A stretch of DNA of 64,000 bases from Varroa destructor (taxonomy: Eukaryota > Arthropoda > Arachnida > Mesostigmata > Varroidae), in contig NW_019211458.1 in the NCBI RefSeq assembly GCF_002443255.2, positions 39,689,897 through 39,753,896 on the forward strand. Reading direction: 5' to 3'. Each line of letters starts with the position of its first letter. Position 1 is the stretch's first letter. Both the position numbers and the translations under genes were made by a program. The notes beneath the pieces were generated by a model. It saw nothing but the letters and a program-made list of their open reading frames with translations. It did not search any database and was not told the DNA's origin. Of the stretch, positions 28,001 to 43,000 are shown in pieces.

Positions 28001-31000
28001 GGTGGCGGCGGCAGCCCAAAATTAACGAAACAGCTATATATTGGCCTATAATTCTGGTATCATGTACAACAACAACAACAACAACTACACGAAAAGCAGA
28101 AGCAACACGAAAAACCTCCGTGGCTCCTGTCGTCGACGCCCCACCGTTACATAGTCATGCTATATAGCCCCGAGCGGTAACGAATGTTACGTAACTACGG
28201 CGCTTTGTTGACAGCCAATAAATATATTGTAGTCATAGAAACAACGAGTTACGTCATAGCCTAGCTGGTAAATTCAGTAGTTTTCTGTCGCAGTTGTTAC
28301 TCATATTGGTGACTCTCGCTGATACGCTCAACGTACAGCGGTAAAGACTGTTCCGGTGTGTCCGGGCGTAGCGTTGGTGTGGCTCCGTGACTGCCATCAA
28401 CAACTCCTATGGAAACCCCCAGAAGACATCCCCATGGGGTATGAAACGATGCCATCGCTGCACTGACTACGGCTGTCACCGATTTTGTAACAAAACTATT
28501 ATTGACCCACAGAAGATCATTGTGCATGTAACAACAGTACTGCTGCTACGGTATGGGACGATGCTGTCGATATGGCGCAATGCGGTAAGAGTAGATATGG
28601 AAACATCGACTAATATGTGCCTAATTAGCATTTGTTCAATATGGTCTTACGGGACACCGTTCACAACAGCAGATCCCGACGTCTACAAGAATAAACGGCA
28701 TTTGTATTCGAATAATCGAATAAAATGCACATCGAAAGTACAATGCCGTCCTATAGTTGTGTGTATGTGTTCTAGACATATCAAGCTTTGATTATATAAA
28801 TAAAAATAGCTCGACACGACTGACTGCTCATAGCTCTTAGTCAGATTCATATTTTCGTATTCGTTGACTGTGAACTTTTCTAATCAATGTTAGAGATGGT
28901 TTGAAAACAAATGGGCCTCGGACTTTTTTAACACGTCAACAAATGTTCAGTGGTTCGGAGCGGTAGTCAAAATAGTTTTCTAGGCTGACCCACGGCCTAG
29001 ACTGTTTAATGGAGTCCCTCTGGACACCACTACGAAAGCTGTTAAGTACGCGCACTGGGTCTCGTAGCTGCGCAACCTTTTTATGCACCATAATTAGGCC
29101 TGTCTTCGTAGTGCAGTTCCTAGTTCGTTTTTCTGCCCAAGTACACATGCTAGCAAATACTTTCTAGTACGCTTTCCTCGACTTTTTACCAAGCCTCATT
29201 CGTTCGCTCACGGCGCTGATCTCAGTCGAAGATGGTTTATAGTTCTGAATACTGAAATATCTCATTTAGTTTCGACTTAATTCGTATGTGTCAACGTCTT
29301 CCCTTTTATCGGTCAGTCTTCATTTGCTTAGTCCCGTCCTGTGTGCTCTGTTATATGTGTAACATGTCAGTCACAGTAGGCCTGTCCTTACTTGAATGTG
29401 CACATATGTACTTCTGACTTGCCTTGCGTAGTGATCCCATGGTACTCTTCTTTAAAATGTTTATTTGACGGGACGGAACCGCAGCATTGCTAACCTTCTT
29501 CCAGCGGTGGAAGCGCTAAGAACGTTTTCGCGCCCCGTAACGAGGAAAAACCTTATAAATTTACAATCATATTTATCGGACGTTGTCTCCGGAGTATTGA
29601 ACGCTAAATTCTGGTTAACTCTCAGCTAGATATGAATCTACGGTGGATTTTCCGCCGCTCCAGGTAACGCAATGGCGAACGGAACGCCGTGACAAACGAC
29701 GCCCGTGAAATTGACTGACAACGACGGCGATTGTGGCGGGCGCACCAGCAATAATGCGGCATCGAGTCAAATAGACGACATCTGGGAAATAGTTTTAAAC
29801 GCGAAACTACAAAGCTTTGTTTCGCACGCAGCGAAAAGATAAAAATCGTAGAAAACGGTGTAAGCATCCTGACGAGCCCGTAAGCACTAAGCTCTATGAA
29901 GCATAATTTTTGCGAGCCCTAGACTTATATGTAACAGTTAATATTATCGCTACTTTTATACTCAATTAAGAATGGATATATCTAACAAACGGTTTGTTTC
30001 GACACATTGTATATGTGTGCTATAACAAATACGATCCGTTAGAAACGTTTTAGATACAATTAAATACGTATAGCTGCCATATTTTCGACAACAGATGTTA
30101 TCTTGCGCAAACAGAGCATGGCCCAGCATTATAAGCGATAGCAAACTGTGTTCAGTAGGTAGCATATCTGTTAAGGTGTATTTTTACGAAAATGTTATAA
30201 CTACAAGTAAAAATCTAAAAGATCGGCGTGCGAGTCCGCATGAAGGGAATATTTGCCGAACATACACTAGCGTTCTCGTGCTTCTGACGCCCCGAAGTAG
30301 CAACACTTGTGAGCCAGGGTCCAAACATATTCTAAGTTATTGATAACTTAGAAATAAGGCGCGAAACACGCACAGCTATTTAGATAACGTTGACTTACTG
30401 CAGTGACTTTGCGATAACGGTGTCTGAAGAGCGTCATCATGCAAACCAAGCGCTGTATAAGGATGCAATTTTCTCTTTATACACATTGCTAAGCTCAATA
30501 GCTTTCTGCCTTGCTGTATATGAACAATCATAGCAAATCAAATTCAAGCTCTACGGATAGAAGGGCGGAGATAACAGTCAGTCTGAATGGCGTTACATGG
30601 GCCAAGCCAGTTCTATACCTCTAGACTTCCGTAGCCGATAACGTGCTCGACACAAATATACTGCCGGTACGCTTCGCCCACTGGCATGCATTCAATAGTT
30701 CCACGGGGCCTGCTATAACGCTTCTTTCTATCCCGCTGTCTTTCCTCCTCTATCCGTTCTCGTGGACAGATCGCACGGCTCCCCATTTCCACATACGTTG
30801 TGTCTGTGCGTGCCTCTGTATGTGAGGCCCTTTCGAAATATGGCGATGCTGTTGTTGTTATTCTCTACTCTGGTCTGGCTGGCTTCGAAGGCATCTTCTT
30901 ATTGGCCGGTCTCGGACTCGGTTGCGTCTAAATCCACTTACTTGCCGTGAGGCACTGCAGTTCGAAGAGTAGCTTAGCTCAGACAGTGTTGAAGGAAGCG

Positions 31001-34000
31001 TGCTATGGTAACGGATCTTGCGAGCACTTTTCGGGCCATATCTTAGTCGCTATACCCGAATCTATACCAGGGTTCCTCCTCCCGCTGCGTCCCTGTAGTC
31101 CTACACGCCTACCTGCCTACAACTACGCCGGTCTACCATGTAGGCAACTGCTGCACGGCTAGTGCACTACCGCTGCTCGGTCTTCGGAGCTAGCCCCATT
31201 TCATGGCGACCACCTCAAGGCTTTCCTTCGAGCAACACCTTCAATTTCCGCTGTGTGTCTGCGACGTTCCTCCACCTATCCTCTACTTTGGCGTTGCGGC
31301 GGCTGCTTCTGCAGCATCCCAATAGCGTTCGGTCTCCCTTCCCATTTCCCATCCCCGTCAGTTCGCTCTCATGCGCTCAGGTTCCGACGGCGAGCGGTGA
31401 GCGACGGGAACCCAGCCGGCGCCCGAGGGGAAGGGGCGTGTCGCCGAAGGCAATCTCCACGCGCGCATCTTCCAATTCCTTCCCTTTGCCCCCTAGCCCT
31501 CACAAGAGCTTATAGGGAATCGTACCGACAGTCAGCTGCCGGTACTGGGGCCCCGCCAGCTTCTAGCGTCCAACGTGGTTCGGGGCCGACGTAGCTGCAG
31601 CCACAGCAGTTCGAAGCCCTGAGGCTCTTAAAGACTCTTTATCGACGCCCTTTAAGGACGCAAGTCCGACAACGCTGCGCCCCACCTCGAATCCTTGTTA
31701 TGGCTTTAAGTTCTGCCTATACCCGTTTGTGGCCCCTTGTGCATCTTCACTACCCGTCTGTACCTCGTAGATAACGTCGCCAGCTGCCCGGAGGCGCGCC
31801 CTCGACAAATACAATATTCACGTACACCCGGGAGCTGGAACTGGATGTCCCCAAGCAAACCAAACAGCTTTGGAAGCAGCCTATCTAGATGCCACCGATG
31901 ACTAGAAGGAAACGAAGGGATCGTAGGCGCGGCTATGCTAGCCTCCAGCTTCTTGCTGGGGATCAAACAGGGCGTGTTGCATCGGCAGCAGCTCGCGTGA
32001 GTGGGGGCATCCCATGAAGAGAAGTGAGGAGAAGGAAGAAGCCAGGTTGCGCTCCCGGCGCCAGTATCCAGCACGAGGCTCAACGGAGGGAGAGAGAGAG
32101 AAAGAGAGAGGCTAGAAAGGAAGAAGGGAAACGAATGAAGAGTACCGTTTAAATTAAATACGGAGGCTGATTCAGTGTCTTACACAGTGAGTGTACGGTA
32201 ATACCGTGATGGTGCAATCAGCCGCATGGCGCTGCACCCGGAGACGCACACAGTCGGTCAACTAGCTCGCAAGCCACCGGTTTCGAAAGCAATGAGAGAG
32301 CGATGAGCGACAAACCCAGCGGCGAATCAGCGAACGGCCGACACGAGGCGCAGAGCCAATAGCTGTGGCGCAGAACGATCTTCGACGCGGTGTCGCTTAA
32401 AGGTAAGCCCACGGGAACGGACGGATTCGTAAAGGGGACACCTCTGCCTTTCTGATGCACTCTGGCCTGTTCACCCTACACTATATCGGTTTATATTTAC
32501 CCTTCTGGTCGTTTCGGCCGCGGTGCTGACGATCAGTGATCGAGGGCCGAAAACATCGTTGGCATTTGCTGTCGCTTCTTTTGATGACGACATGACGCCC
32601 ACTCATAGAGCCCTGCAGATGCTTACAAGCATGCAATTTACCATCGACTCTTTTGTTGACTGACAGGATTCGCAGCTTAAAAATTTGTCGCCCGCCGCCA
32701 CCTGGAAGAGGGGCACAAAAGCTTTCACTCTATTTCAGTGTAGCTAGCGTTATTTTTGATGCATTCGCCTGATGCTGTTCCATGAGAATAAAATATGCAT
32801 CAGAGGAAAGAGCCCGAACGATGCAAATCGTAAACGTGGGCGACGAATCCGCACGTGATGGCCGCCTGATCGAAGGGTAGAGTACTGGCCTAAACCTATG
32901 GAATTCGTGAACGTTAAGGAAATAAAGATCTCAACATGGTTTGCAACTCTGTAATCTGTATACTGCTAATAGGCTGTGAAATCTTAACAACAAGATTTAT
33001 ATATAGAAATTAAATAACTTATTTCGAGTTCACTACGTACGATTTAGCTGCCGTGTTATTACTATTATTATCGATATTTTCCCATCCGTAACCCGACATC
33101 GTACGCAGAGATTTGGAAAGCTTGATTTGTTTCGCCAGAATTGGCCTAGACCAATCCCCGATATAGCAATCGTTGTATTTGACGTCATGGTATTCGTTTC
33201 CACAGTCCACAGACATTGAAACGATTTCGATTACGGGCATCTCCAGTTGTGGATAGTTTATGCTAAATAATGTTAACAGGCAAAAAAAAAAACGCAATCG
33301 TCGTTTATATATCCGTGCAGATACGTTTAGGTGAAAACGACCATGGCGACAAGAACGACAAATACATGTTACGGGACCACCCATTACATGGAGACGCAGT
33401 TTTAATAGATTTCACAATTTACATAATTATTCTATCACTAGTGCTGAGACACACCTTACCGAAATGTTCACACTCCATTTTTTTTGCTCTTCTTTATTTA
33501 ACAAACACTATCCTTCCATAGGCTGCATGTATGCGGGCAGCGGAAGCCCATGCTGGGAAACCCGTTGGCATAGCGCGACAGCTAGGAAAAGGGTCGCTGT
33601 AAGACTCAACGAAAGCTAGAGTCGAACATAACAAAAAATAACGTTTTATCTATGGATAAACATTTATGTACCCACACTTATTAATGAACCTGGACTCATC
33701 CAATTGAACGCTTGCGATGATGTCGTGTCCTATAAAAGCCCCTGCCGTGTGCCAGAACGAGAGAACTGTCGTAGAAGCTATATGGCGAGCAGAAATTTCC
33801 TGCACTTGATAGCGGACAGCGAATTTTGAAAACTGGATTTATTTATACTTTTTCTATAGGTACGATATATTACATATTCCGAAAAGTATAGATTATGGAC
33901 TAAAATATGTTTTCCTATATTTGTTTTTTTCTTTTTGAAAAAAAAATAGGAAATCGTAGTTTTTTTGTCGGTGGCTGGGCTTGAACCGTTCAAGCCATCA

Positions 34001-37000
34001 CGCCGACCATCCTTAATATGGACAAATGAGAAAATATGTAGGGTCTAATAACATTATTCAACGTAAAAACCGCCTGAAAATACAAAAATCACAATATTTC
34101 CGATGCCAGCATTTATACTTTGCATATATTTACGCAATTAAAATTCGTCGTCTTTTATTGTTACTTATAGAATGATGACGATGAAGCAAAGGGTTGGTTT
34201 GTTTTCGTTTCGATCTGTTACATCCCAAAGTGGATTTTTCACAGTCTACAATTAACGTTTGCTCCATACACCAAATGCTAGATAAAACATATGTAAAAAA
34301 ACAAAAAAAAAAAAAAGAGGGAAAACATATTTATAACAGCAGCACTTCTGCAATGTCGAGGCCTATTAAATAACTAGGCGTTTCTAACGTTTTGACAGTC
34401 GTTCGTAAAACTGGACGCATCGGTCGCCTAACCCAACGTCGAACAACAGCATTTTAACGCCGATATTTTTTTGGATGTTTTGTGAATTTTTTTTTTTTGG
34501 GCGGTGCCGATAACGTTTGAAGTGCTAAAAGGATCAAATTGTTAAAGTGGATTCGACCACAATCTTGCATCAATTATGATATGTCAAAATTCCCTAAAGA
34601 TACAAAAGGGAGAAATGCTCGAGATATGACATAGTTTGAAGCGCCTATTAGCACGTTGGTAATAACGATGATAAGCGCCGTACGCTGTAACGGACAACAA
34701 CTGCGAAGCACGAGCAAACGTCGCGCCGTTGCTGCTCTTCGTACGTAAAATATACAAATACTCTAAGCAAAAGCTGCCAGTCCCGATAGGTTTTGGTCGG
34801 TCGCTTGAACATGCCAAGCGGCTTTACGTATGCCAGGGCGACGCGTACGTTTCGTTCGATCCAAACGAACAACAGGCAGCCATAGCCCTTACCGGCGGTG
34901 AGCTGAGCTCATAACACCGAGGCAAATCAGTGATCCGTAAACGATCGCTAGCCAAAACAAGGGGCTTCGGGTTCAATACTATAAGGTAACTCGAGCCACC
35001 GAATTCAAACAGCGAACAGAAAGCTAGAATGATGCGAAAATAATTCTAAATTCTGCTGCTGTAGCATTCGGTCATAGGGAGGAGGCCTCTTGACAGATCT
35101 GGTAAATGTCGGCATTAGAATAACTTACGATGTCGAGAGCACGTACGATTACGGGTACATTACAAACGATCGAACTGAAGACCATTTGTAACCTGCATGC
35201 CGCAGAAGAGTGCTAAGCAACAAACAACGCTTCCAGCGTAAATAATTGTGGGTATACCGCAACGTCAATGTAATTTGTTTGTTCCGACTCCGGTATTAGT
35301 TCATCAATGGCACACATCTACCGATGAGCACCGCAAGCGGCATGCACATAAAATATGATACACAAACTACCACTACACACTGTTTACAAGTCGACGTATA
35401 GCAGAACTATTTACAGCATAAACATTTGTTTTTGACAACGATGAGATCATATACTGTAACAGGGAAGTTTTGTTTTAGTTTAACGGGAGAAATAAGCCTG
35501 CTGTATTGAATATAGATTTTATTTAATGGTCGAACAGAAACACGTTTAGCCAAAATTCCCCTGGGGTAGAGAATTGTGGACGGGATTACCGAGACCGGTG
35601 GGCCGAAATTAATCGGGCCTAGCTACGTTCAAGATGACCTAACATTAACGTTAGCTGTGAACGACAGCTAAAAAGTATCAGGGAGGTCCAGGGGCGTATC
35701 GAAGAACCCATTAGGATCTCTTGCAATTAGCAAAGGTCGCTTATATTCGCACAGCCATCAATCGAACACGACTGAATCTAGGTATCTATGCTGCATAGCC
35801 GTTCGGTCATTTTGATCGATTTATTTTCTGGGCTTTAGTCTTCTTTTTTATACCGATAAGCCACAGCTGGACATTTTTACCTAGGCTATATCGTTGAAAA
35901 ACATAATATGTATATACAATGAGTCGCTAAATGCTTTCCTGGATCATTTTTGCTTTTGTTGACCATTCTGTTCATTGATTTCCATCTGATTACGTAGCTT
36001 GCAGATACCGTCGATGGTTCAATAGAAATCAGTAGCTCGCCACAATAAAGAGAGGCTGTTTGAACTGGTGCTATGCTTCGCTTCCCCTTCAACACTTACC
36101 TTAATCACCTTACTGAACCGACACAGGTCTAAACAATGCCATTAGAAGGTAGGCCATCGCTCAGCCGAGCATTTCGACCGGTGGTCAATCATCAACGATG
36201 GGGCCTGGAAGATGACCAAATATTGAGAATATCAATATGATACGGTGGTGACCGAACGCTTTTTTTCCAGCAACACGGTACGGATTAGATGATAGACTTT
36301 TTTATCGTAAGTATAGCGGTGTTGTGTCTATGGTCAGCTAAATATGTGCTCCGATCGTACGCTTAAAGTTCCTTCTATTCGTCTCACCTCTCGTTAGGTG
36401 AGAGGCTGAGAACAATTATTAACAGGCCCTATATCCTAACTGCATTTGATAAACAATGTTGCGATTTTCACTAGTAAAGTGGGGGCTGTACTTTCTATCG
36501 CTCTATGAACAAGGCTTGAAGAACTGCCATGGCCAATTTTCATTATCCTGGGAAAGAAGATCGCATTTATAGAACGGTTTTATGGACGACAGCCTCTTAG
36601 TAGGTATGTAGAAATACGGATAGAACAAACAGAAAATATTTATTTGATCCATGTACTTTTAATTGCAGGCTCTATAAGATACTTGAGTTTCAACAAAAAC
36701 TCATTATTCCATCCCCCTAATTTCATATCTTCTGCTACTTTTAATATGAGCTAGACCGTAACAGACCCTAATTTTAGTCAACGCAAAGCTGCACAAAACT
36801 GGATTGCCGTCGTCCTTAATAAATGAGTATCTGGTTCTTCATGCGGTCGTAAACAGTCTCAAGTAAATTATCAATGATCAATCTCATCACTTTCGGAACC
36901 CTAGTTAAACCTATACAAAATGTCCTATTTAGTAAATCTAAATGAAGCCTATGTATATTTTTAATAAACGCAGGCTTCATTTGGTCTCCTGCAGAAAATT

Positions 37001-40000
37001 TTCTGCATATGCGCCTTCGACCAACTTATATGGATCGTTCTTGTATTGAATCTAACAGAATAAATGGTCAAACTGACAAACGCGATTAACAATGAATTTT
37101 CTTGAAAGATACAGCGTCCATATCTGGAGGTGTATTAAGTATAGCTCGTGATCGTAGCCGCTGAAACCCCCGCACCGGTTCACTCATCAACCATCTGAAG
37201 TTGTTTTAAACAAATCTTCTTTTACGTTTGATACTATTCAAATGTATTATTAACATGCTGAGTTAATATATGTCTTCGGATAATTCCTCGCTTGCCAGCT
37301 TTAGTAGTAAACTATAGCTATGTGCGTTGAAATAGGCCGTACGGATCTAACATTTACTATCACGAATTTCAGAGCAGATGATAGTAGATTCCAGGATTAA
37401 ACAGCAAAAATAATTTACATAGTACGAACAAGCTTTTCATGTATATATATATATATATATATATAGTCCATGTAAGCTTGCTATACTATGTACTACAGCC
37501 CGGATTCTTTAATGTCTTCATCGCAACGGTATCAGTTATTCAAACCGACATGACTATATCCTTTACGTCCTATATAGTTTTCCTTAATTGTTTTTGCTTT
37601 TTTTTTTGTTCACAGGAATCCGTGGATGGACTCGAAGATTCTTCATATGGCGGCCGCGGCCGCAGCTCACGCAAACGCCCAGGCCGCTGGTAGTGTAACC
37701 GCGTCATTGAGTGCATCGTTAAACGCGACGTCATTGGGAGCCGGGGCTTCACCTACCGAATTGTTTGCCGCAGCTCAGCCACCGAAAATTTCGGGAATTC
37801 CATGCGTAGCAGCAGCATCCCGTTATACGGCTCCAGTACACATCGATGTAGGAGGAACTATATACACGTCAAGTCTCGAAACGCTAACCAAGTACGTGCA
37901 CAACGTGCATACAGAATGGGGGGCGGAGAAGTGAAGGGGCCAATCGTAAACGGGTTTCCAGCTAAGGTTATTTTACGGCTAAAATAAAGGCAACAGGACA
38001 GTTTCGCGTACCGGTCAGAATGAAGTGATTGATGCTGTTGGTTAACTTTTCGTCGAGCCGTAAGCATAATTCCATTTGATTCGTATAGGTTAATAGCGAT
38101 GTAGCATATTTCCGGTGCCTATGATTCGTACAGGCCAAACTAATTTCGTAGTGAAAAATAATACCAATGCCTCTATACGGCCTCGGCTACATAGTCAGGT
38201 TTTATCAGGACCAATGCTGCTGATTTGGTTGGATTAAGAGGTCTAAAAGCTTCTAACCAATTTGGCTTGACATAACGGATACGCTACGTTGTTCTACCAC
38301 TTCCATATATTTACTAATTATTCGAACTCAGCCCAGTTGTCAACTACGACGAAAATCTATTTTTAAAATGTCCTACCGTCGTTCACGTCCAAGAACATGG
38401 TCGAAATATGTTTGGCTTCGGATTTTTTTAACTTCGACTGGCCCTAACAGTCATTTGCTATAGTTCATCTATTTACACCGCATAAACGTCTAGCATTAAT
38501 CGGTCGACAACGTCTGAAGACGACAGAGAATTTCTCTATCTTTTTCTGAATCCCTTTACTGGTTTCCCGTTTACAGACCCAGGCTTCAAAGACAACTGGG
38601 TACTCATTCAAAACCTTTCAATGAGGCCACTCCCTCGTGAGAGCAACTAAAGCATATTTTTGGCTTTCAGAATAAATTTTTACGAACTACCGTCACAAGC
38701 TAACTAACAAAAGCTATCCAACTATAATCGAGACGCACAAAACAGCATGATACGTATTTTCTGTTTAAGATATATACTGTGCCAAATAATTGTGCTGTAT
38801 ACCTGTCGTTACGACTTTGTCATGGTCCTTCGAATAGCAAAGAAGACACCATGAGCAGGGAGGTCGCCGCCTGGTGCATTATTGTCGTCGGTTTTATATT
38901 TTGGCCGATGACCATAGTAAAACTGTGCCTTAACTTCCTTTTGCATCGATCGCAGAAGTCCTTCTTCGTGTTGCTTAGCGCACCTGCTGTTTTTACATAG
39001 TGGCATCTCGAAAAGCTCGTGACGTATTTAACTTTAACTGTTTAAGTTTCGTCGTTCAAATAAACGATGTGCATTTGTGCAGCAGCGACAGTAGTTCAAG
39101 CAGCGATTGTAACGCTTGACCCGCTCGCTCTTACGCGGGGTACTTGCCTCGTCGGCAGCATCTGCTTTTCTTCTTGCTGTCACCAGAATCAGTTTGCCGC
39201 AATGGCGTTTCCCCGTTCGTCGTGCAGCTCACGGACAATGGCTTTGGTTCGAGTCGTGAGACACGGCTTGTGACAAGACATTCGTACCCAGTCGCGCATG
39301 CAGACGCACGCAGGCATTTATACAGACGTTTACCCGAGTACGTCGTATGAAATGTCAATTTTGATCGGGGAAAAAAATGGAGCCTACAAAGAAGATGATC
39401 ACGTTTAATGACTCATGCAGGTAGCAAAACTATGGCAGATCGTTTACGCCCTTTTCGCTGTCACCGTTCGTTATGGAACAACACTTTCTTTACGGCTTTT
39501 CAACCTTGTCCCTTTTGTAGAACCACAGTGTCAACTACTTTTTGTTGGGAGATATTAGAGGCATTTCTGTTGACAAGGTTCAGATTTATGCTGATTTTGA
39601 AGATCCTCGCGTTGCTTAAAGATAAGCTGGATGAACTTAGGGCGTAAATTGCAAAATGGTGAATCGCGCAAAAACATGATTCGGACTAGCAAAAAAACAA
39701 AGAGGACGTAAGGGTAGTGTAAATTTCAGATAATTTTGGCGTCAGACTTTTTTCCTACGGTGAGCCGTACCGGCAATTTCTGTCGATTCTGTGTATGATT
39801 GGTTGCCTATCAAACGTGAAACAGCTAACTTTGTAAGTTACGTGTACTTATTATATTAAGACTTAGGATGCAATTCTTATAGATGAATTGCACCTTATAT
39901 CACAGCTTAATTGGAACGTTCGATAGGAAACTTTTCGAACAAATTTACGTCGTAGGCCAGTTTCGTAAAGTACGGACCCCGATTGCGTTAGTTAAAGACC

Positions 40001-43000
40001 TCATCTCTTCAAACAGAAACTTTATTGATCTGAATTAGTCGCCTAGGCCTGCGTTAACACGAGGTCGTCGATGCTTTACCTTCCAAATGGCCACTTCTAT
40101 ACTAAAACTATTTGATTATTGTTTAAATGAATGTCATTACTAGTATGGTGGTTTGAGGGTAGAGTAGAGAATTGAGGTCATTCAAGTACTGGTACGTATA
40201 TTTGGGGGCAAATGAAAAATCGACAGGCTTTACGACAACTACGTATATTAGGAGCAATCGTACATTACAACAAGGGTTCTCAAGAAGAAGCCTCCCAGAC
40301 AAATGCAGTCGAATTTCTAACCGAACTGCTATAGGCAATGGCCAGCTCGTGAATATACATGCTTCTCCCTCTCAGCCAAGCTTTGAGATGCTCTTCTAAG
40401 TTTCCTAACTACGTTAAAAATATTCTCAAAAAGTCACGTTTACCGTCCGAATTCGATCACTATTAAAAGATGGTACATTAGTTCTCTACTTCGAATGAAA
40501 GTTAACGAGTTATGCGTACCGGCTGCCGGATCTGGCCTGAAAATGTTTGCTTGTCCCCATGGTAAGCGTTCAACTCGAACAGCGGAATCCAACACTAGCG
40601 GTTATTTGTAACAAACGCTGTTATTCTTGATGCTTTTATTGGTATCGCAATTGGCGACATGTCCTTACTATCGTACAATTTTAGCGCACTCTCGAAGCAG
40701 ATGAGCTTCGCCGTGCATCACCCGAACGTGGGGGTAATTGTATTACTGGTACGTTTCTACTGACGGAATCGATAGCCCTCGTAGTGTTAATTGTAGCGGC
40801 CGACGATGGTAGCGCTGGAAAATGCATCGTCACAATCAGAGACGCCCGTGTCACCGTCACCGTCACCATCACAATGGTGATCATGATCATTCTAATTATG
40901 AAGATGTTGCTGTTGGCGTGAGCGTCGTACACTGAGCCTTTTTCGTGACACTGTGGTGGCCGTCACCGTCCATCAGTATGGCGGTGACTTCGTCATCGAA
41001 CTGCTGCCGGTGGAGCAGAACGTCACCGAGATGGTTTGATCCCCGCTGCTGTATTCTGGCTTGTTTTTGTTTGTCTACGGTTTGCCATCGACATTTGTAT
41101 AAAGCGACTAGATAGCGCCTGTCGCCTTGCCCAGTAGCCGTCACCGTCATTGCTTCTTGTTTTACTGTTGCAAGCGATGCTGTAAGACTAGCAGCGCCGA
41201 TAATCAATAAGCAGTCACTTTTTTCCAGGAACGTTTGCGCTGCAAGCACGCTTGGCGTCGATCCCTTTTAGGGGGCTGAAATAAAAAAGTGAGCGACGTG
41301 TTTATCCGTCGTGCAGTTCTATGACGATGTGAGCGACTGTAGACGTACAGGCAGCGGCGACAGCAAACGCGCCAGCATTGTCTGTGTGTGAATTTGACCC
41401 CCGCTCCGGCGACCGGGTCAAGCGAATGCCGCCTGCGGAAAAGAAGAATTATTCGTCCACCGCCGTCACCATCACTACCGTTGCTGCTGTCGATGATGTT
41501 CCTGCCCTGCGGGGAAATATCTTCGCGCGCGAAGCGCTACCATGCAGGATCGGCATTGGCACGCTGGCGGCCGGCGCCGGTTAGCCGTTAGCTGGCGTTA
41601 GTTGTTAGCGTTGCGAAGCGACAGCGGCCAGCGCCGGGGATGAATTCGATAAAGGCCACGTTGCCAAGTGGCGCGTCGTTTACTCATGACTCGTTTTTAC
41701 TTAACGTATCATAATGGCAGCAGCGGCAGAACTGCAGTAGTAACAATAGTGGTCACCTGAGATCAACACGCGTAAGTGGCGATAGGATTAATTAAGCTGC
41801 CTGTTAATTATACGGTAATGACGATAGTGGCGCGATGCACACAAAGACTTAAATAAAAACTAACATTATTGCAGACAAATACAGACCATAATACTATTAC
41901 GTCGTATGGAACGTAACGACCGCAATTTGTCTGTGCACGCAAACTATCTCTTGCCTCACTTATACGTATATATAACTCTTATATGCGTATAGGTTAAATT
42001 ATTAGACACAAATACACGAAATACAAAACGTTAAGATGCGCTAAGGGTAAGACTCGAAGATTAGCCTACGGCAGTATTAAAAACCGAATACGAAAATATT
42101 TTTAGCAGCTCAGAGATGTCATACGAGGGTCAACGATAACTGTAGGCCACCGTCTAATTTTGATTACTGCCACAGTGGGCGCCGAACACAGTCACATTGA
42201 AAAAAACTTCTTTCAACACGTTACCCATTCTGGCTGGCGTATACGCACAAAAGGTCAACGTGCCAAACGTCAAATTTCTGTAGAAAAAAAAAAACAGTAG
42301 CAGCTTGAAATATTGATGAAGTCATTATATCAGCATGCACTGTCAGCTATCCAGTAAAACAGTGGGGGACTGAGAAAGCGCACCGTGACCCAATGCTCAA
42401 CCACATGAGGATTATGAAAACGAACTCAGTACCTCACACGAAGTACAATGAACTAACTGAGTCGGTTTCTGATGCTTGGTCTTCATAAGTGCACGTTTTA
42501 GTGCATGACAAAATAGGTTGTTGATCATGCTCATCTAAATTCAGCTACGCTAGTAGCGTTATGCTCTTTTGGATTTTTTTCATCACCATCATGGATGACT
42601 GTCCTAGGGTTACTGGCAGGCTGGTCACAAAACATAAATTGATAATCAATGGAGCCCTAAAAAATATTTAATATTAATATGTTAATATAATCTTCGGTTG
42701 TGATCAACATTTATTATCAGACGCAACGTAAAATATATCGAAGTATCAATCGGCGATGCATCAATCGTCGTGTGGCAAATTGCTAGATATATAGCTGGTA
42801 TAGTAGATCCACAGTTTATCGTTACTCGGCATCATCGGTCCTGTAAAATTCGCATAAGTTAAAAATAAGTATTGCCTACTGCCAGTCTGTTTAAATTCGC
42901 GTTAGCGCTGTGTACTTTGCTAATCCTAACTTATTTGAGAATAGCTATCAGCGAATAGTGAACATAAAAAAGTCTGCTTGTTTTTTTCAAAAACAAAATG

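Larger units (their letters stand above)
17813..37615 (+). other. KCTD intron 2 (about 19.8 kb)
   Basis: It is bounded by GTAACA and by a T-rich TTTTTTTTTGTTCACAG. No nested gene is supported. Contents noted: an exon-like stretch at 18672-18767; a palindromic T-tailed element near 20882-20913 and a relative at 33961-34007; SINE-like copy 2 at 22685-22815; a GGC repeat at 25134-25162; nuclear-receptor half-sites around 26759-26830; and a GC-rich block at about 30640-32480. Another hairpin lies at 36940-36982 and an 18-base palindrome at 36990-37007. Confidence 0.6.

Noticed and set aside
28387..28791. Plus-strand open frame of 134 codons with many Cys
   Set aside because: Cys spacing fits no zinc-finger pattern; no splice context.
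31706..32083. Minus-strand frame with VLDTGAG as an active retroviral-type protease
   Set aside because: Only the short motif and one weak downstream block fit; no RT, integrase or LTR nearby, so it is noted as a possibility inside the GC-rich block and not as a gene.
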